From Algibacter pacificus (GTDB taxonomy: Bacteria > Bacteroidota > Bacteroidia > Flavobacteriales > Flavobacteriaceae): DNA of 64,000 bases. Below the pieces are notes generated by a model. The model was not told the origin of the DNA. It saw only the letters and a program-made list of their open reading frames with translations, and searched no databases. Shown piece by piece: positions 16,694 to 26,424 of the stretch. The position numbers were made by a program, and so were the translations under genes. The stretch's first letter is position 1. Each line of letters opens with the position of its first letter. The stretch spans positions 1-64,000 of the forward strand of contig NZ_VOGY01000007.1 of NCBI RefSeq assembly GCF_008033385.1. Reading direction: 5' to 3'.

Positions 16694-18667
16694 TTATAAG
16701 AAGAAATTCCAAACCAGTCCAAAACGCACTGTAAAATCTCGATAGGGATTGTTTGGTGCCGAAAAATAATTATACCCCGTAAAAGCCGAATTAAAATGCT
16801 CTGCTTTTAAGAAAATTCTTGTTTGGCGCACTTTTGCGTTTATGAAAAAGTCCAACCGTGGAAACTCACCAAATTCTTGGTCATTTTGCACATAAAACTC
16901 GGCTAAAACAGGATCGTAAGCATTCATATTATACTTTGTAAAATAATTTAAAGTTACCCCTGTTTGTAAATACAACGCCTTATTAAACAAATTACTCGCA
17001 TAATACAGCGTGTTACGCATGTTTAACTCTGGAACATTGAGCACCCCGGTTCCGTTTTGTACATTTTGGTACATAAAGGTGTTGTTCAAAGCAAATTTTC
17101 CAACTCTAATTTCCTTATCGAGCTTCACTCTTAAATAATTAATAGTGCCGCCGTATTGTGTTGGTGTTACTAAGCCAGAAACATCATCTGTTTTAAAATA
17201 GGTGTAATCGGTAATGGTAGAATAATCGACACTTAGGTTTAGTAATTTATCCGATTTTAATTTAAAAGCCAATTGTTGCGTGTCGGTATTATTGAAATTA
17301 TTCCGCCAGTTATAGTTTATATAATCGCTTTGATACAGTAAAAAATTATAATTAGGAGCTTTGGAACTATGATTTAAAGAAGCAATGGCCTGAATATCAT
17401 TATTTAACCTAAAACTAGCTTCCCCTTTTATAAAGTTGCCATCAAAATCTCCAGAGATATTCACCCCTGCTTCACCCAATAAATCGAAACCTTTATAACG
17501 CTTATGATATTTTCCGCCAGCAGAAACCACGTCGCCTTTAAGTCTATTGGTAATGGTGTTCCCATTTAAAATAACCACTTTATTATACCCGTAATTAAAA
17601 TTATCGTAACCTAAATTAAACTGTAAATCTCCAACAATATTATTACTATAATTTAATTGAAATTGATTGTGAAAATGTTCTAAGGTAGCACGGTCTTTTA
17701 AACTTGAATTTTTAAAAGCTTCTCCAAAAATATCTGTTGTAGCACTACTTTGGTTGTATTCAAAATACTTATCTTCAAAAGAAAGAACATGTCCTAAATT
17801 CAAATTATTTCGAGATAATGAATCTTTTTGATTAATAAACGCATAATTATGCTCTAAATGAAAACGTTTAGCTTTTAAAATACTTTTGGCATTTTCAAAG
17901 TTTACTTCTAAAATAGAACGGTCTAAAAACTCTTCTTCTCCATCTTCAAAATACGCCACATTATCGTCTTGGAGCCCTCCATTTTCTTCATTAAATAAAT
18001 CCTGAGTTACAATATGTCCACGTAAATGATATCTATTATTTTCTGAAACATAGTTTGATGTAAATCTAAAATTACCCGTACTTGTTACCAAATGCTGATA
18101 TTTACCAATAGATCGCATGCCTTTATAAGCAATTGAAAAATTAAAACGCGGACTGGTATTTACCGTAAAAAAAGCATCGAGAAGTTGCCCTTGCTCAAAA
18201 GCCGTTTTATACATTAACTCGGTTAACGGTGTTGGCACATGGTAGTAATTAATATCTTCAATTTCCATAAAGTTGAAATGCCTTGCTCGTGCTCCTAGGG
18301 CGGGCATTAACTTCGTGTTTTTAAAATTGTAGGTTAAACTATTATAGGTTTGTCCTAAATTTGAAAATGGAATTAACCCAAAATTATCTTTTCGTAAATA
18401 ATTGAATTTATACTCTTTTTTAATGGATAGCGTGGTATCTACATAAGTAGTATCGTTTTCTGACGATATAATTAAGTAGGTTTGAATTTTAGGTTTTCCT
18501 TCTTTATCGTCTCCAAATACCGCTTTGGATAGTTTACTTTGAGATTTTACACTATCCTGCTCTTGAGATCGAGAATCTTTCCCATTGGGTAATTCACGTG
18601 GTCCCTCTTGCGCGTTTAACACATTAAACAACAGCAAACAAAAGAATGACAGAACTATTTTATTCAT
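16694..18667 (-). CDS. Putative porin (Bacteroidota family)
   Basis: The 657-aa protein has a signal peptide (LSFFCLLLFNVLNAQ, cut near 19), an acidic/polar linker, then long runs of amphipathic beta-strands ending VWNFFL with a terminal hydrophobic residue. It matches the pattern of the Bacteroidota 'putative porin' family, inserted in the outer membrane. Substrate is unknown. It is transcribed alone and leftward, converging with the glycosyltransferase operon with only 24 bases between them, and has its own -7 box at 18716. Confidence 0.78.
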   Translation of the reverse strand: MNKIVLSFFCLLLFNVLNAQEGPRELPNGKDSRSQEQDSVKSQSKLSKAVFGDDKEGKPKIQTYLIISSENDTTYVDTTLSIKKEYKFNYLRKDNFGLIPFSNLGQTYNSLTYNFKNTKLMPALGARARHFNFMEIEDINYYHVPTPLTELMYKTAFEQGQLLDAFFTVNTSPRFNFSIAYKGMRSIGKYQHLVTSTGNFRFTSNYVSENNRYHLRGHIVTQDLFNEENGGLQDDNVAYFEDGEEEFLDRSILEVNFENAKSILKAKRFHLEHNYAFINQKDSLSRNNLNLGHVLSFEDKYFEYNQSSATTDIFGEAFKNSSLKDRATLEHFHNQFQLNYSNNIVGDLQFNLGYDNFNYGYNKVVILNGNTITNRLKGDVVSAGGKYHKRYKGFDLLGEAGVNISGDFDGNFIKGEASFRLNNDIQAIASLNHSSKAPNYNFLLYQSDYINYNWRNNFNNTDTQQLAFKLKSDKLLNLSVDYSTITDYTYFKTDDVSGLVTPTQYGGTINYLRVKLDKEIRVGKFALNNTFMYQNVQNGTGVLNVPELNMRNTLYYASNLFNKALYLQTGVTLNYFTKYNMNAYDPVLAEFYVQNDQEFGEFPRLDFFINAKVRQTRIFLKAEHFNSAFTGYNYFSAPNNPYRDFTVRFGLVWNFFL

Positions 18668-18715
18668 AAATACAAAAATCTTGCTTTGGTTTTACTTTCG
18701 CAAATATTACCGTTG

Positions 18716-18723
18716 CAAATGTA
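18716..18723 (-). promoter_or_regulatory. -7 box of the putative porin gene
   Basis: TACATTTG on the minus strand matches TAnnTTTG exactly, about 50 bases before the ATG. No clear -33 TTG is visible at the expected spacing. Confidence 0.45.
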
Positions 18724-18820
18724 AATACAAAATATGATAACGTTTAAAAATGCTGTGAATTATTTATAGTAGTTGTTAAAATAAAAACAGTACCGATAAA
18801 TAAGTGGGTTCCGTAAAAAT

Positions 18821-18859
18821 AAAAACCGACTTTTAAAGGTATTAAAAGTCGGTTTTTTT
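18821..18859. terminator. Terminator ending the SusCD operon
   Basis: A perfect 16-bp stem (18821-18836 with 18842-18857, core CCGACTTTTAA) closes a five-base loop and is flanked by A-runs and T-runs on both sides, so it can work in both directions. It lies just past the stop of the leftward DUF4302 gene. Confidence 0.85.
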
Positions 18860-18888
18860 AAAATAAAATATTAATTAAAATCAAATAA

Positions 18889-20202
18889 TTATGATCCCCA
18901 CTGGTAATAATTAATAGCATATTTAGGATTATCTCCATTAATCATGGTTACAGTAGGATTCGTATAAGTAGCAAAAGTACCATCATATTTCATGTAAAAA
19001 CCAGAAACACTTTTAACTATGGCATCTACAAGCTCTACTACTGTTGCGCCTCTGCTCTCAGCATTACCACTTTGCCCAGTTACTTCAAAGTACATTTTTC
19101 CATCAATAATTTCACGTTCTAAATAGTAATTCATACTATAGCTAGTACTTCCACTCCAGTATTGTATGGAAAGGTAAGGATCTGCTGTTGCTGCAGGAAG
19201 TACATTGTATAGATAAAATCTATAAATAGTTCTACCGCCGTTAGCATTAGTAAAGTCTTCTTGAGTTCTTGCATAAAGTTCATTAAAAGCATTACTTGAT
19301 CTTTCTGTATCTACGTAGTTATATCTTAAATTAGTAAAACCTTCAAACTTAGGAGGGGTTAAAGGTAGTCCTGGAATATTATCATAAATAATTTTCAACC
19401 CGTCTGTAGTATTTTCATACAGATTTTCAGTTTCATTAAAAGTAAAACTTGTTAAGGAGGTTTCGTTAATTACTAAAGGTTTTAAAAAACTAAATCCTGT
19501 AGCTGTAATTGCTATGGGAGCATTCTCTACAACAACAGAATCGTCTTTAAGGTAACTAACCGTTGCGAGTCTGGTTGAAACGTTATAGTTAAATGTAGCT
19601 ATAATGTCATCGTTTAATAAAATATTTCTAAAAACAGAATTCGTGCCATCACCTGCTATCATTTCTGCCGAGTTGTATATGGGTTCAAAATCTGTACTTG
19701 TAGGACCTGCTGGAGTTAATGTCCATACGGTAACATCATTACCATAATCTAATTTACTTTCTAATATAATTTCTTCATCGGTAACAGAAAGAATATTGAA
19801 TACAAACTCACCTTGATTAGCATTATCATTTAAAGAAAAAATTTCACTAAACACGGAGTATGACTCTAAGACCATTTCAATTTTTAAGGTTTTATCTAAC
19901 CTATAAGTAATGGTATTATCATGGATTCCCTCGTCATAATCTGAATTTATTTTTACATTTCCATCTGCATCAAATTTCATCACCATAGCATAAGCTCCAA
20001 ATGATTCGTTTGGCGAATAATATCCAACCCACCCATTATCTGGTTTAGTTAAAACATCTTGGTAGATGGTGATAAACTCATCTGTCCTTTCTTTTATAGA
20101 TTTTTCGAATAATGGTTCTACATCATTATCTGTACAACTAGATACAAATAGTAATAGTAGAAACATACTTATTTTTCCAATAAGATTACATATCTTTTTC
20201 AT
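18889..20202 (-). CDS. DUF4302 domain lipoprotein
   Basis: The 437-aa protein has a lipoprotein signal (FLLLLFVSSC, lipidated cysteine at about 23) followed by TDNDVEPLFEKS and the DUF4302 opening in which 'ERTDEFITIYQDVLTKPDNGWVG' type sequence leads a beta-rich body. DUF4302 proteins are surface or periplasmic lipoproteins found almost only in Bacteroidota next to SusC/SusD and the zinc metallohydrolase lipoprotein, as here. Function is unproven; ligand binding for the uptake system is inferred. It is the last gene of the operon, before a strong terminator. Confidence 0.82.
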   Translation of the reverse strand: MKKICNLIGKISMFLLLLFVSSCTDNDVEPLFEKSIKERTDEFITIYQDVLTKPDNGWVGYYSPNESFGAYAMVMKFDADGNVKINSDYDEGIHDNTITYRLDKTLKIEMVLESYSVFSEIFSLNDNANQGEFVFNILSVTDEEIILESKLDYGNDVTVWTLTPAGPTSTDFEPIYNSAEMIAGDGTNSVFRNILLNDDIIATFNYNVSTRLATVSYLKDDSVVVENAPIAITATGFSFLKPLVINETSLTSFTFNETENLYENTTDGLKIIYDNIPGLPLTPPKFEGFTNLRYNYVDTERSSNAFNELYARTQEDFTNANGGRTIYRFYLYNVLPAATADPYLSIQYWSGSTSYSMNYYLEREIIDGKMYFEVTGQSGNAESRGATVVELVDAIVKSVSGFYMKYDGTFATYTNPTVTMINGDNPKYAINYYQWGS

Positions 20203-20248
20203 TGTTATATTTTTAAGTTATTATATTTCTATTAATGCCCTTTTAACA

Positions 20249-21199
20249 TTAATCAGGAATTTCTCCTGTCTCTACTACGTTATTCAATCTTTCCTGCACG
20301 ATGTCTCTCACTTTCAATAAATCTATATCGAAATTAGTTTTATAATAATCTAATACGAGATCAACTTTTTGCTTAATTTTTAATCGTCCTTCGTTAAGTT
20401 CTCGACAGTTTATTATTTCATCTTCATCGGTTAAACTCGAACAATCTTGTTGTGTAATAAAATCTTCGGCAAAAGTAGCTTCGTCTACAACTACTAAATG
20501 AGATATTATTTCACAAAAATCTTCAAATTCATTTAGTGTTCCATAGTTTCTAACCATACCTAGTTTTATAGCGTCATCACGAGACACTCCATTACTCCAG
20601 TTTTGCCCTAAATACTTTTCAGATATGGAACTAAACCCTATAGGCATACCATAAGTTTGATGAACAATATGCGAAAATTCATGATGTACCGTTGCTAAAA
20701 TGCCCCCACCCGGGTTGGCTAACCAAGTGCGGTTAGAAAAATCTAAGCTATTTAAATTTAATAAGGTAACGCGGGCTCCAGCTTCGGCATATCCTAATAA
20801 CCTAGAACCATCATCATTATAAATGTAAGATCCAATGTAAACCAATTCTGCAGGAAATAAATCTGCTATTAATTGCTCTCCGCCTTCACCAGACGTAGAA
20901 TAAGGTTCTATCCATAAATGATTTACTAATTTGGTTGACGGTACCACCAAATCTGAATACACTGGTGTTGCTCGTTGGGATGGATCGATAAAATTATCAT
21001 TCCATCTCCAACGGGTTGCTGTTTTATACACTTCAAATAGACTCTCTCCGTTATTATCATATAAATATTGATCGTTAGGATGTGATAAATCTGGAGTGTC
21101 TGGTTGCACATATTTACTATTACTATCATCAGATGTATTACACTGGATGTTTACCATAGCCAATGTGATAATAGCAAAATATTTAATTATATTTTTCAT
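20249..21199 (-). CDS. Substrate import-associated zinc metallohydrolase lipoprotein
   Basis: The 316-aa protein has a lipobox ending at cysteine 20 (AMVNIQC) and a zincin motif HEFSH at residues 173-177, two His ligands around the catalytic Glu174, with downstream acidic residues (EFEDFCEII) that may give the third ligand. It fits the family of SusC/SusD-associated zinc metallohydrolases, probably peptidases anchored to the cell surface that process the imported substrate. It lies 18 bases after susD and 46 before the DUF4302 gene in the same operon. Confidence 0.85.
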   Translation of the reverse strand: MKNIIKYFAIITLAMVNIQCNTSDDSNSKYVQPDTPDLSHPNDQYLYDNNGESLFEVYKTATRWRWNDNFIDPSQRATPVYSDLVVPSTKLVNHLWIEPYSTSGEGGEQLIADLFPAELVYIGSYIYNDDGSRLLGYAEAGARVTLLNLNSLDFSNRTWLANPGGGILATVHHEFSHIVHQTYGMPIGFSSISEKYLGQNWSNGVSRDDAIKLGMVRNYGTLNEFEDFCEIISHLVVVDEATFAEDFITQQDCSSLTDEDEIINCRELNEGRLKIKQKVDLVLDYYKTNFDIDLLKVRDIVQERLNNVVETGEIPD

Positions 21200-21217
21200 T
21201 GTTTATTTTTTTAATAA

Positions 21218-22672
21218 TTAATAACCTGGATTTTCCTCGATACCGTTTGCTATGGCTTTAGCTGGTATTTGTTCTGCCTTTCTAAGATCATCACTAGCTA
21301 ATGTTACATCTTCTAAAATGTTTAAACCATCACCATCTGTTTGAATAATATGATATACCTCTAATTCTAAACGTTTAATATCGAACCAACGTAAACCTTC
21401 TCTTAGAAATTCTTTTCTGCGCTCTGATATTACAAAACTGAACATAGCTTCTTGTTCTGTTCCTCCATAATAATCATGAACTTCAGATAATGTTAATTGC
21501 CCACCTGTTTCATATCTTAAAGGAGCCATAACATTATAATCATTTAAAGCATCGTCTAATCTATTTAACATAACATAGGCTTCCATTCTATTTAATATTA
21601 CTTCTTCACTACGCAATTCTGGCATTATAAAATATCCAAAACCTGTGGTTGAAGTAGTATATTCAAAAAGCTCTACGTATTTAGGCGGGTTTCTTGCTGA
21701 AGATGATGAAAAACCGTATGCTAAATCACGAAAATCATACGATCCTTGAGGATTATTGAAATCATAAATCTGACTAAATATTCCATTCGTAGGTTGAAAA
21801 CCTCTGGTGTATCTATTCCAAAAACTTTCTTTTCTAACTACTAATAAATTGCTTGCTTCATCAACACTTATAAAGTTATTAGCCAAAACTACAGACCCTG
21901 AACCTGAATACACTTCTTCCATATCTCTCACAAAATTTAAGCTGGCAACGCCTTCTCCTAATAATTTATTCGAGTATTCTATACATTTAGCATAGTCTTT
22001 TTTAAATAGGTAAAATCGAGATGCAAAAGCATAAGCAGCACTTTTATTAAAATGATACTTACCCGTTCCAACATAATAACTATCTGAAATTAAAGAAATT
22101 CCTTCCAACAAATCTTGCTCGATAAGGTTGTATGTTTCTTCTAAAGTACCTCTATCATAAGCTACGCTTAATTTTGTTTCGGGAGCTGTGATATAAGGAA
22201 TACCTAATTTTTCTTTGTTAGCATCACTGTAATGTAAAGCAAATACATTTGCTAATAAAAAATGGTTGTATGCTCTAGTCACTAAAGCTTCACCTCTTAA
22301 TGCATTTCTAAAATCTTGATCGCCACCTACAACTTCTTCTAACCCAACCAAAGCTTGGTTTGCATGAGCAATAGCGGTGTATGTATTATCCCAAAAGTAA
22401 GTTGGGGTATCTTGCCCTTCAGATGAAACAACAGGTTTGTAGCTGTAATTTTCTGTCATCCAAGGATATTGGGTGTTTTCTATAATATAGGTTGAATTAT
22501 CGGTTTTTGCTTCAATAAAATTGTAAGTTGCCTCAGAATAAGCAGAAACTAATAACTCAGAGATATCCTCCAACGTTTTTACGTCTTGCCTATTATCTGG
22601 AACCTCATCCAAATATGAATCACATGAGAAAAATGAAACAAGAGTAAGTATTATTATAAATCTTTTTTTCAT
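21218..22672 (-). CDS. SusD/RagB-family nutrient-binding lipoprotein
   Basis: The 484-aa protein has a lipobox (SFFSC, Cys17) followed by DSYLDEVPDNRQ, the standard SusD N-terminus, then TPR-like helical repeats and the C-terminal 'ERRKEFLREGLRWFDIKRLE' signature of the RagB/SusD domain. It sits on the outer-membrane surface as the lid of the SusC transporter and binds the ligand. It starts four bases after the susC stop, so the pair is co-translated. The ligand may be peptide rather than glycan, judging from the metallohydrolase neighbour (inference). Confidence 0.93.
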   Translation of the reverse strand: MKKRFIIILTLVSFFSCDSYLDEVPDNRQDVKTLEDISELLVSAYSEATYNFIEAKTDNSTYIIENTQYPWMTENYSYKPVVSSEGQDTPTYFWDNTYTAIAHANQALVGLEEVVGGDQDFRNALRGEALVTRAYNHFLLANVFALHYSDANKEKLGIPYITAPETKLSVAYDRGTLEETYNLIEQDLLEGISLISDSYYVGTGKYHFNKSAAYAFASRFYLFKKDYAKCIEYSNKLLGEGVASLNFVRDMEEVYSGSGSVVLANNFISVDEASNLLVVRKESFWNRYTRGFQPTNGIFSQIYDFNNPQGSYDFRDLAYGFSSSSARNPPKYVELFEYTTSTTGFGYFIMPELRSEEVILNRMEAYVMLNRLDDALNDYNVMAPLRYETGGQLTLSEVHDYYGGTEQEAMFSFVISERRKEFLREGLRWFDIKRLELEVYHIIQTDGDGLNILEDVTLASDDLRKAEQIPAKAIANGIEENPGY

Positions 22673-22676
22673 AGCA

Positions 22677-25600
22677 TTAAAAATTAAAGTTAAGGGTAAA
22701 TGTATAGGTTTTTGTTAATGGTAATGAAACACCACCCGTTTGGAAAAACTCTGGATCTACACCGTTTAATTTATCATCGGAATAGATTAACCAAAGGTTA
22801 TGCGCTGACAAACTCATAGATGCAGATTTCATCCAAGTTTTATCTATAAAACTACTAGGAAACCTATAACTAAGCTTTATATTTTTAAGTCTCACAAAAT
22901 CGCCATCTGCAACTCTAATATCACTTTTATTATATAAATCAAAAGGGTTATAACCTTGAGATCTTAATGCTTCTACTGCTTGAGCAGAAAGAATAGCTGG
23001 AATATTTGTAACATTCTCATCTCCCGGTAAAGACCATCTGTTTATTAAATCTCCAGATTGGGAACTAAAATCATCATATAGACTTGAAGACCCGCTGCTT
23101 AAACGTACATCGTATAAATCATCCAAACGAATTTTGTTTCCACCTCGGTAAGAAAACCCAAAATTAAGATCTAAATTTTTATATGAAATAGTATTGTTAA
23201 ATCCACCGAAAAAAGTAGGTTCTGTTGGTCCATCATAAATTACATAATCCAATACATCTTCTCTTTCTTGTAAGTTTAATGTTTGAATTGTTCCTCCATC
23301 TTTATCATAAAACGTTGGAATACCATTAGAATCTAAACCTGCAAATGGAATTGAAAATAATGCTCCGGCTGGATATCCAACAAAGTTACCACCATTTCTA
23401 CTAATTGCATCACCTATGCGGTCACGCGATTGCCAATTTGTAATTTCACTTTCAGAAAAACTGTAATTAAAATTAGATGTCCATCTAAAATTTTCGGTTT
23501 CAATGTTAGTGGTTCTTAAAGTAAACTCAAAACCGTTTCGATCCAACTCGCCAATATTACCTAATTTTCTAGATTCTCCTCCAACTCCGTTAGTTTCTAC
23601 CCATCCAATTAAATCTTCCGATTTTCTTCTATAATATTCAACTTCAAGTCCTAATCTATTGTCCAAAAATGCTGTTTCTAAACCAATATTCCATTCATAT
23701 AATTTCTCGAAAGTTAATTCTGAATTTTCCAATTGATCTATAACTAATGCTATTTCTCTTTCTCCAGACTGTGGTCGTAATGGCTCTTCACCTCTAACGA
23801 TTAAACCTGCACTTGCATCATAGGGGTTTGAACCAGATAAACCATAAGTAGATTTAAGTTTTAATAAGTTTACCCAATCTACATTATCCATAAAAGATTC
23901 TTTATGAATATTCCATGCTCCACTTATATTCCATGTAGGAAGGTAACGGGCGGTTTTAGATTTCCCTGTTCTATTATCACCATCATATCTAAAAGTAGCA
24001 TTTGCAATATATTTTCCTTTAAAAGCATAAGCACCTGTAGCAAAGGTACCCCAAGCTCTATTTCTAGTTTCTTCTACTTCAAAATAATCATCCCCCCTTG
24101 AATCTAAATATCTAATAAAATTAGGATCACTAATAACTAGCCCTCCTTTATCAAATAAATATCCCCAGCCTTCACTATATTCTTTTGTTCTATCACTGGA
24201 TCTTATTTCTTGTCCAACAAGAACATCTACTTGATGGTTATCACCAAATCTTTTAGAATAATTAAGGGTATTACGCATAAAGTAGTTAATAAGCGTATTA
24301 TCTGTTGTTTTTCTAAAACCTCCATTAGGCAATACACTATAAGGCAATAGTTCAGGAGCCTCAGGATCATCAAACAAGAAAATATTGCTATTTGCTATAA
24401 TGGGATTTCCTGCTCTATATGCTGCTGCATTATTAGAGTTTTCATGTACGGTTTGTACTGCAGCACTACTATACCATCTTCCTTGTAAAACGGTATTAAA
24501 TGTAAAGTTCTCATTTATTTCCCAATTAAAACTAGTTTGTAAAGACAAATCTGTTAAATCTAAATCTGTACGGTTATGCTCTACTTCGTATAAAATATTA
24601 AAAGGCGCCCAGTTTCTTCTAAAAAATTGTAAATCACCATTTTCATCGTAAGGCGTCATACTTCTACTTGTGTATAAAGCAAAGTTAAACGGGTTAATAT
24701 CGAAGTTTCTTTCAAACACTCCCGAAAGGGCGTCAAAAGTTCTATCTTGAGAAGCTGCAATTCTCTGATCTCTAACATTACCAGTTAATTTAAACCCAAC
24801 ACTTATGTTTTCTGCAATTTTAAAATCTGCATTTAAATTAGCCGTTAAATTTTTGGCATCATCAGCAATAGTTTGTCCTTCGTCATCCATATAGCTTATA
24901 GATGCTCTATATTTAGACTTCTCTGTACCAGAACTAAAACTTAAACTATTTGTTTTTACAAATGAATTCTTAAATAAAACATCAAACCAATCGGTATTTG
25001 CATCCGCATAACGTTGTAAATAATCATAATTAGGTGTACCTCCTGGCCCCCAGTTTATTTCATTCTCTCTAATTTTATAAAACATATCAGAAAACACTCC
25101 ATGATTTCTAGCGGTATTAGAGGTCGCAATATCAATCCAGCCTTTTTCATATAATTCTTGATTAATAGCCATTTCATCACCAGAATTCAAGATATTAAAT
25201 TGATCGTAAGTTGGCTTTGTTCTTGTTGTTAAGCTACTAGAGAAATTAATACGTGGTGTACCCGTTTCTCCTCTTTTTGTAGTAATAACGATAACACCAT
25301 TTAAAGCTCGAACCCCGTACTGTGCCGTTGCCGAAGCATCTTTCAATACAGTAAACGATTCTATATCGTTAGGCCCAATACCTGCGGTAGACGAACTTAA
25401 AATAGTTTCTAAGTTTCCAGTAGTAATATCTTGGTTTGATAATTCTACTGCATCTTCCAAAACAACACCATCAATAACCCATAATGGTTTATTAATACCG
25501 TTAATTGAAGAGTTACCTCTAATTCTAATTACCGGAGCCGTACCAAAGGTCCCTGAAGCATTTTCAATTTCCACACCTGCAACTTGACCTTGTAGCGATC

Positions 25601-26336
25601 TTGCAACATCGGCAACTCCATCCAGTTTTACGTCTTCCATTTTAATAGTTGCCGCCGAACCTGTAAAAAGTTTTCTGTCAATTTTTTGATACCCGGTAAC
25701 CACCACGGCATCTAGGCTTTCCACATCTTCAGTCATTACAACATCAATCGTGTCTGAAGTTCCAATAGTAATAAACTTAGTGCTTAAGCCTACAAAGCTA
25801 AATTTAAGCACTTCGCCCGTTTCTGCCTTAATAGCATAGTTTCCATCAAAATCTGAAACAACACCGCGTGTTGTACCATCTACAATAACAGTAACTCCAG
25901 CAACGGGAACTCCATTTGTATCGGTAATAGTACCCGAAATTGTTTGTTGTTGAATATTAGAAGCTTGTTCTTTTTTATCTAGAATAATTTGTCGCTCGTT
26001 AATAGAGTAACTAAATATATTGGTATCTAATATTCTTTCTAAAACTTTGTTTATCGTTTTATCCTTAATTTGAACATGTCCCACCACTTTTTTCAACTCA
26101 GGCAAAATATTATCTTTATAAATAAAAACAAATTCGCTTTGATCTTCAATTGTTTTAATAACATTCATTATTGTAGCTTCCTGAAGATCTATTTTCAATT
26201 TAGTGGTTTGAGAATAGGAATTTGAGAAAGAATAAAATGCAAACAGAAGTAAAAATAAACTGAGCCCTTTCATAATAAATAGAGTTTTATTCCTGAAATC
26301 CAATAAGATGTTACAAGAATTTTGATTTTTTTTCAT
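22677..26336 (-). CDS. SusC/RagA TonB-linked receptor with STN signalling domain
   Basis: The 1219-aa outer-membrane transporter has a signal peptide (about 22-43), an STN (secretin/TonB N-terminal) domain (about 48-120), a carboxypeptidase-like domain (QTISGTITDTNGVPVAGVTV), a plug with DAVVVTGYQ (TonB-box region) and RIRGNSSINGINKPLWVIDG, and a 22-strand barrel ending NFNF. The STN domain is the part that signals through FecR to an ECF sigma factor, both encoded just upstream. It imports a ligand delivered by SusD using TonB energy. The first ATG gives a 21-residue pre-leader; Met22 is the alternative start. Confidence 0.94.
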   Translation of the reverse strand: MKKNQNSCNILLDFRNKTLFIMKGLSLFLLLFAFYSFSNSYSQTTKLKIDLQEATIMNVIKTIEDQSEFVFIYKDNILPELKKVVGHVQIKDKTINKVLERILDTNIFSYSINERQIILDKKEQASNIQQQTISGTITDTNGVPVAGVTVIVDGTTRGVVSDFDGNYAIKAETGEVLKFSFVGLSTKFITIGTSDTIDVVMTEDVESLDAVVVTGYQKIDRKLFTGSAATIKMEDVKLDGVADVARSLQGQVAGVEIENASGTFGTAPVIRIRGNSSINGINKPLWVIDGVVLEDAVELSNQDITTGNLETILSSSTAGIGPNDIESFTVLKDASATAQYGVRALNGVIVITTKRGETGTPRINFSSSLTTRTKPTYDQFNILNSGDEMAINQELYEKGWIDIATSNTARNHGVFSDMFYKIRENEINWGPGGTPNYDYLQRYADANTDWFDVLFKNSFVKTNSLSFSSGTEKSKYRASISYMDDEGQTIADDAKNLTANLNADFKIAENISVGFKLTGNVRDQRIAASQDRTFDALSGVFERNFDINPFNFALYTSRSMTPYDENGDLQFFRRNWAPFNILYEVEHNRTDLDLTDLSLQTSFNWEINENFTFNTVLQGRWYSSAAVQTVHENSNNAAAYRAGNPIIANSNIFLFDDPEAPELLPYSVLPNGGFRKTTDNTLINYFMRNTLNYSKRFGDNHQVDVLVGQEIRSSDRTKEYSEGWGYLFDKGGLVISDPNFIRYLDSRGDDYFEVEETRNRAWGTFATGAYAFKGKYIANATFRYDGDNRTGKSKTARYLPTWNISGAWNIHKESFMDNVDWVNLLKLKSTYGLSGSNPYDASAGLIVRGEEPLRPQSGEREIALVIDQLENSELTFEKLYEWNIGLETAFLDNRLGLEVEYYRRKSEDLIGWVETNGVGGESRKLGNIGELDRNGFEFTLRTTNIETENFRWTSNFNYSFSESEITNWQSRDRIGDAISRNGGNFVGYPAGALFSIPFAGLDSNGIPTFYDKDGGTIQTLNLQEREDVLDYVIYDGPTEPTFFGGFNNTISYKNLDLNFGFSYRGGNKIRLDDLYDVRLSSGSSSLYDDFSSQSGDLINRWSLPGDENVTNIPAILSAQAVEALRSQGYNPFDLYNKSDIRVADGDFVRLKNIKLSYRFPSSFIDKTWMKSASMSLSAHNLWLIYSDDKLNGVDPEFFQTGGVSLPLTKTYTFTLNFNF

Positions 26337-26393
26337 AAATTTGATTGTTTTTAATTAAGCATTAATTAGCTGTTACTTTAACGGCGTTACATG

Positions 26394-26417
26394 CAGAGAA
26401 TGTTGGCCCATTCTCTG
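26394..26417. other. Hairpin between fecR-like and susC genes, T-run on plus strand
   Basis: CAGAGAATG pairs with CATTCTCTG around a short GC-rich loop. A run of nine T follows on the plus strand, while all nearby genes are on the minus strand. Read leftward it is a hairpin preceded by an A-run, so it is a terminator only for rightward transcripts; it might also limit readthrough or stabilise mRNA between the regulator and the transporter genes. Confidence 0.5.
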
Positions 26418-26424
26418 TTTTTTT

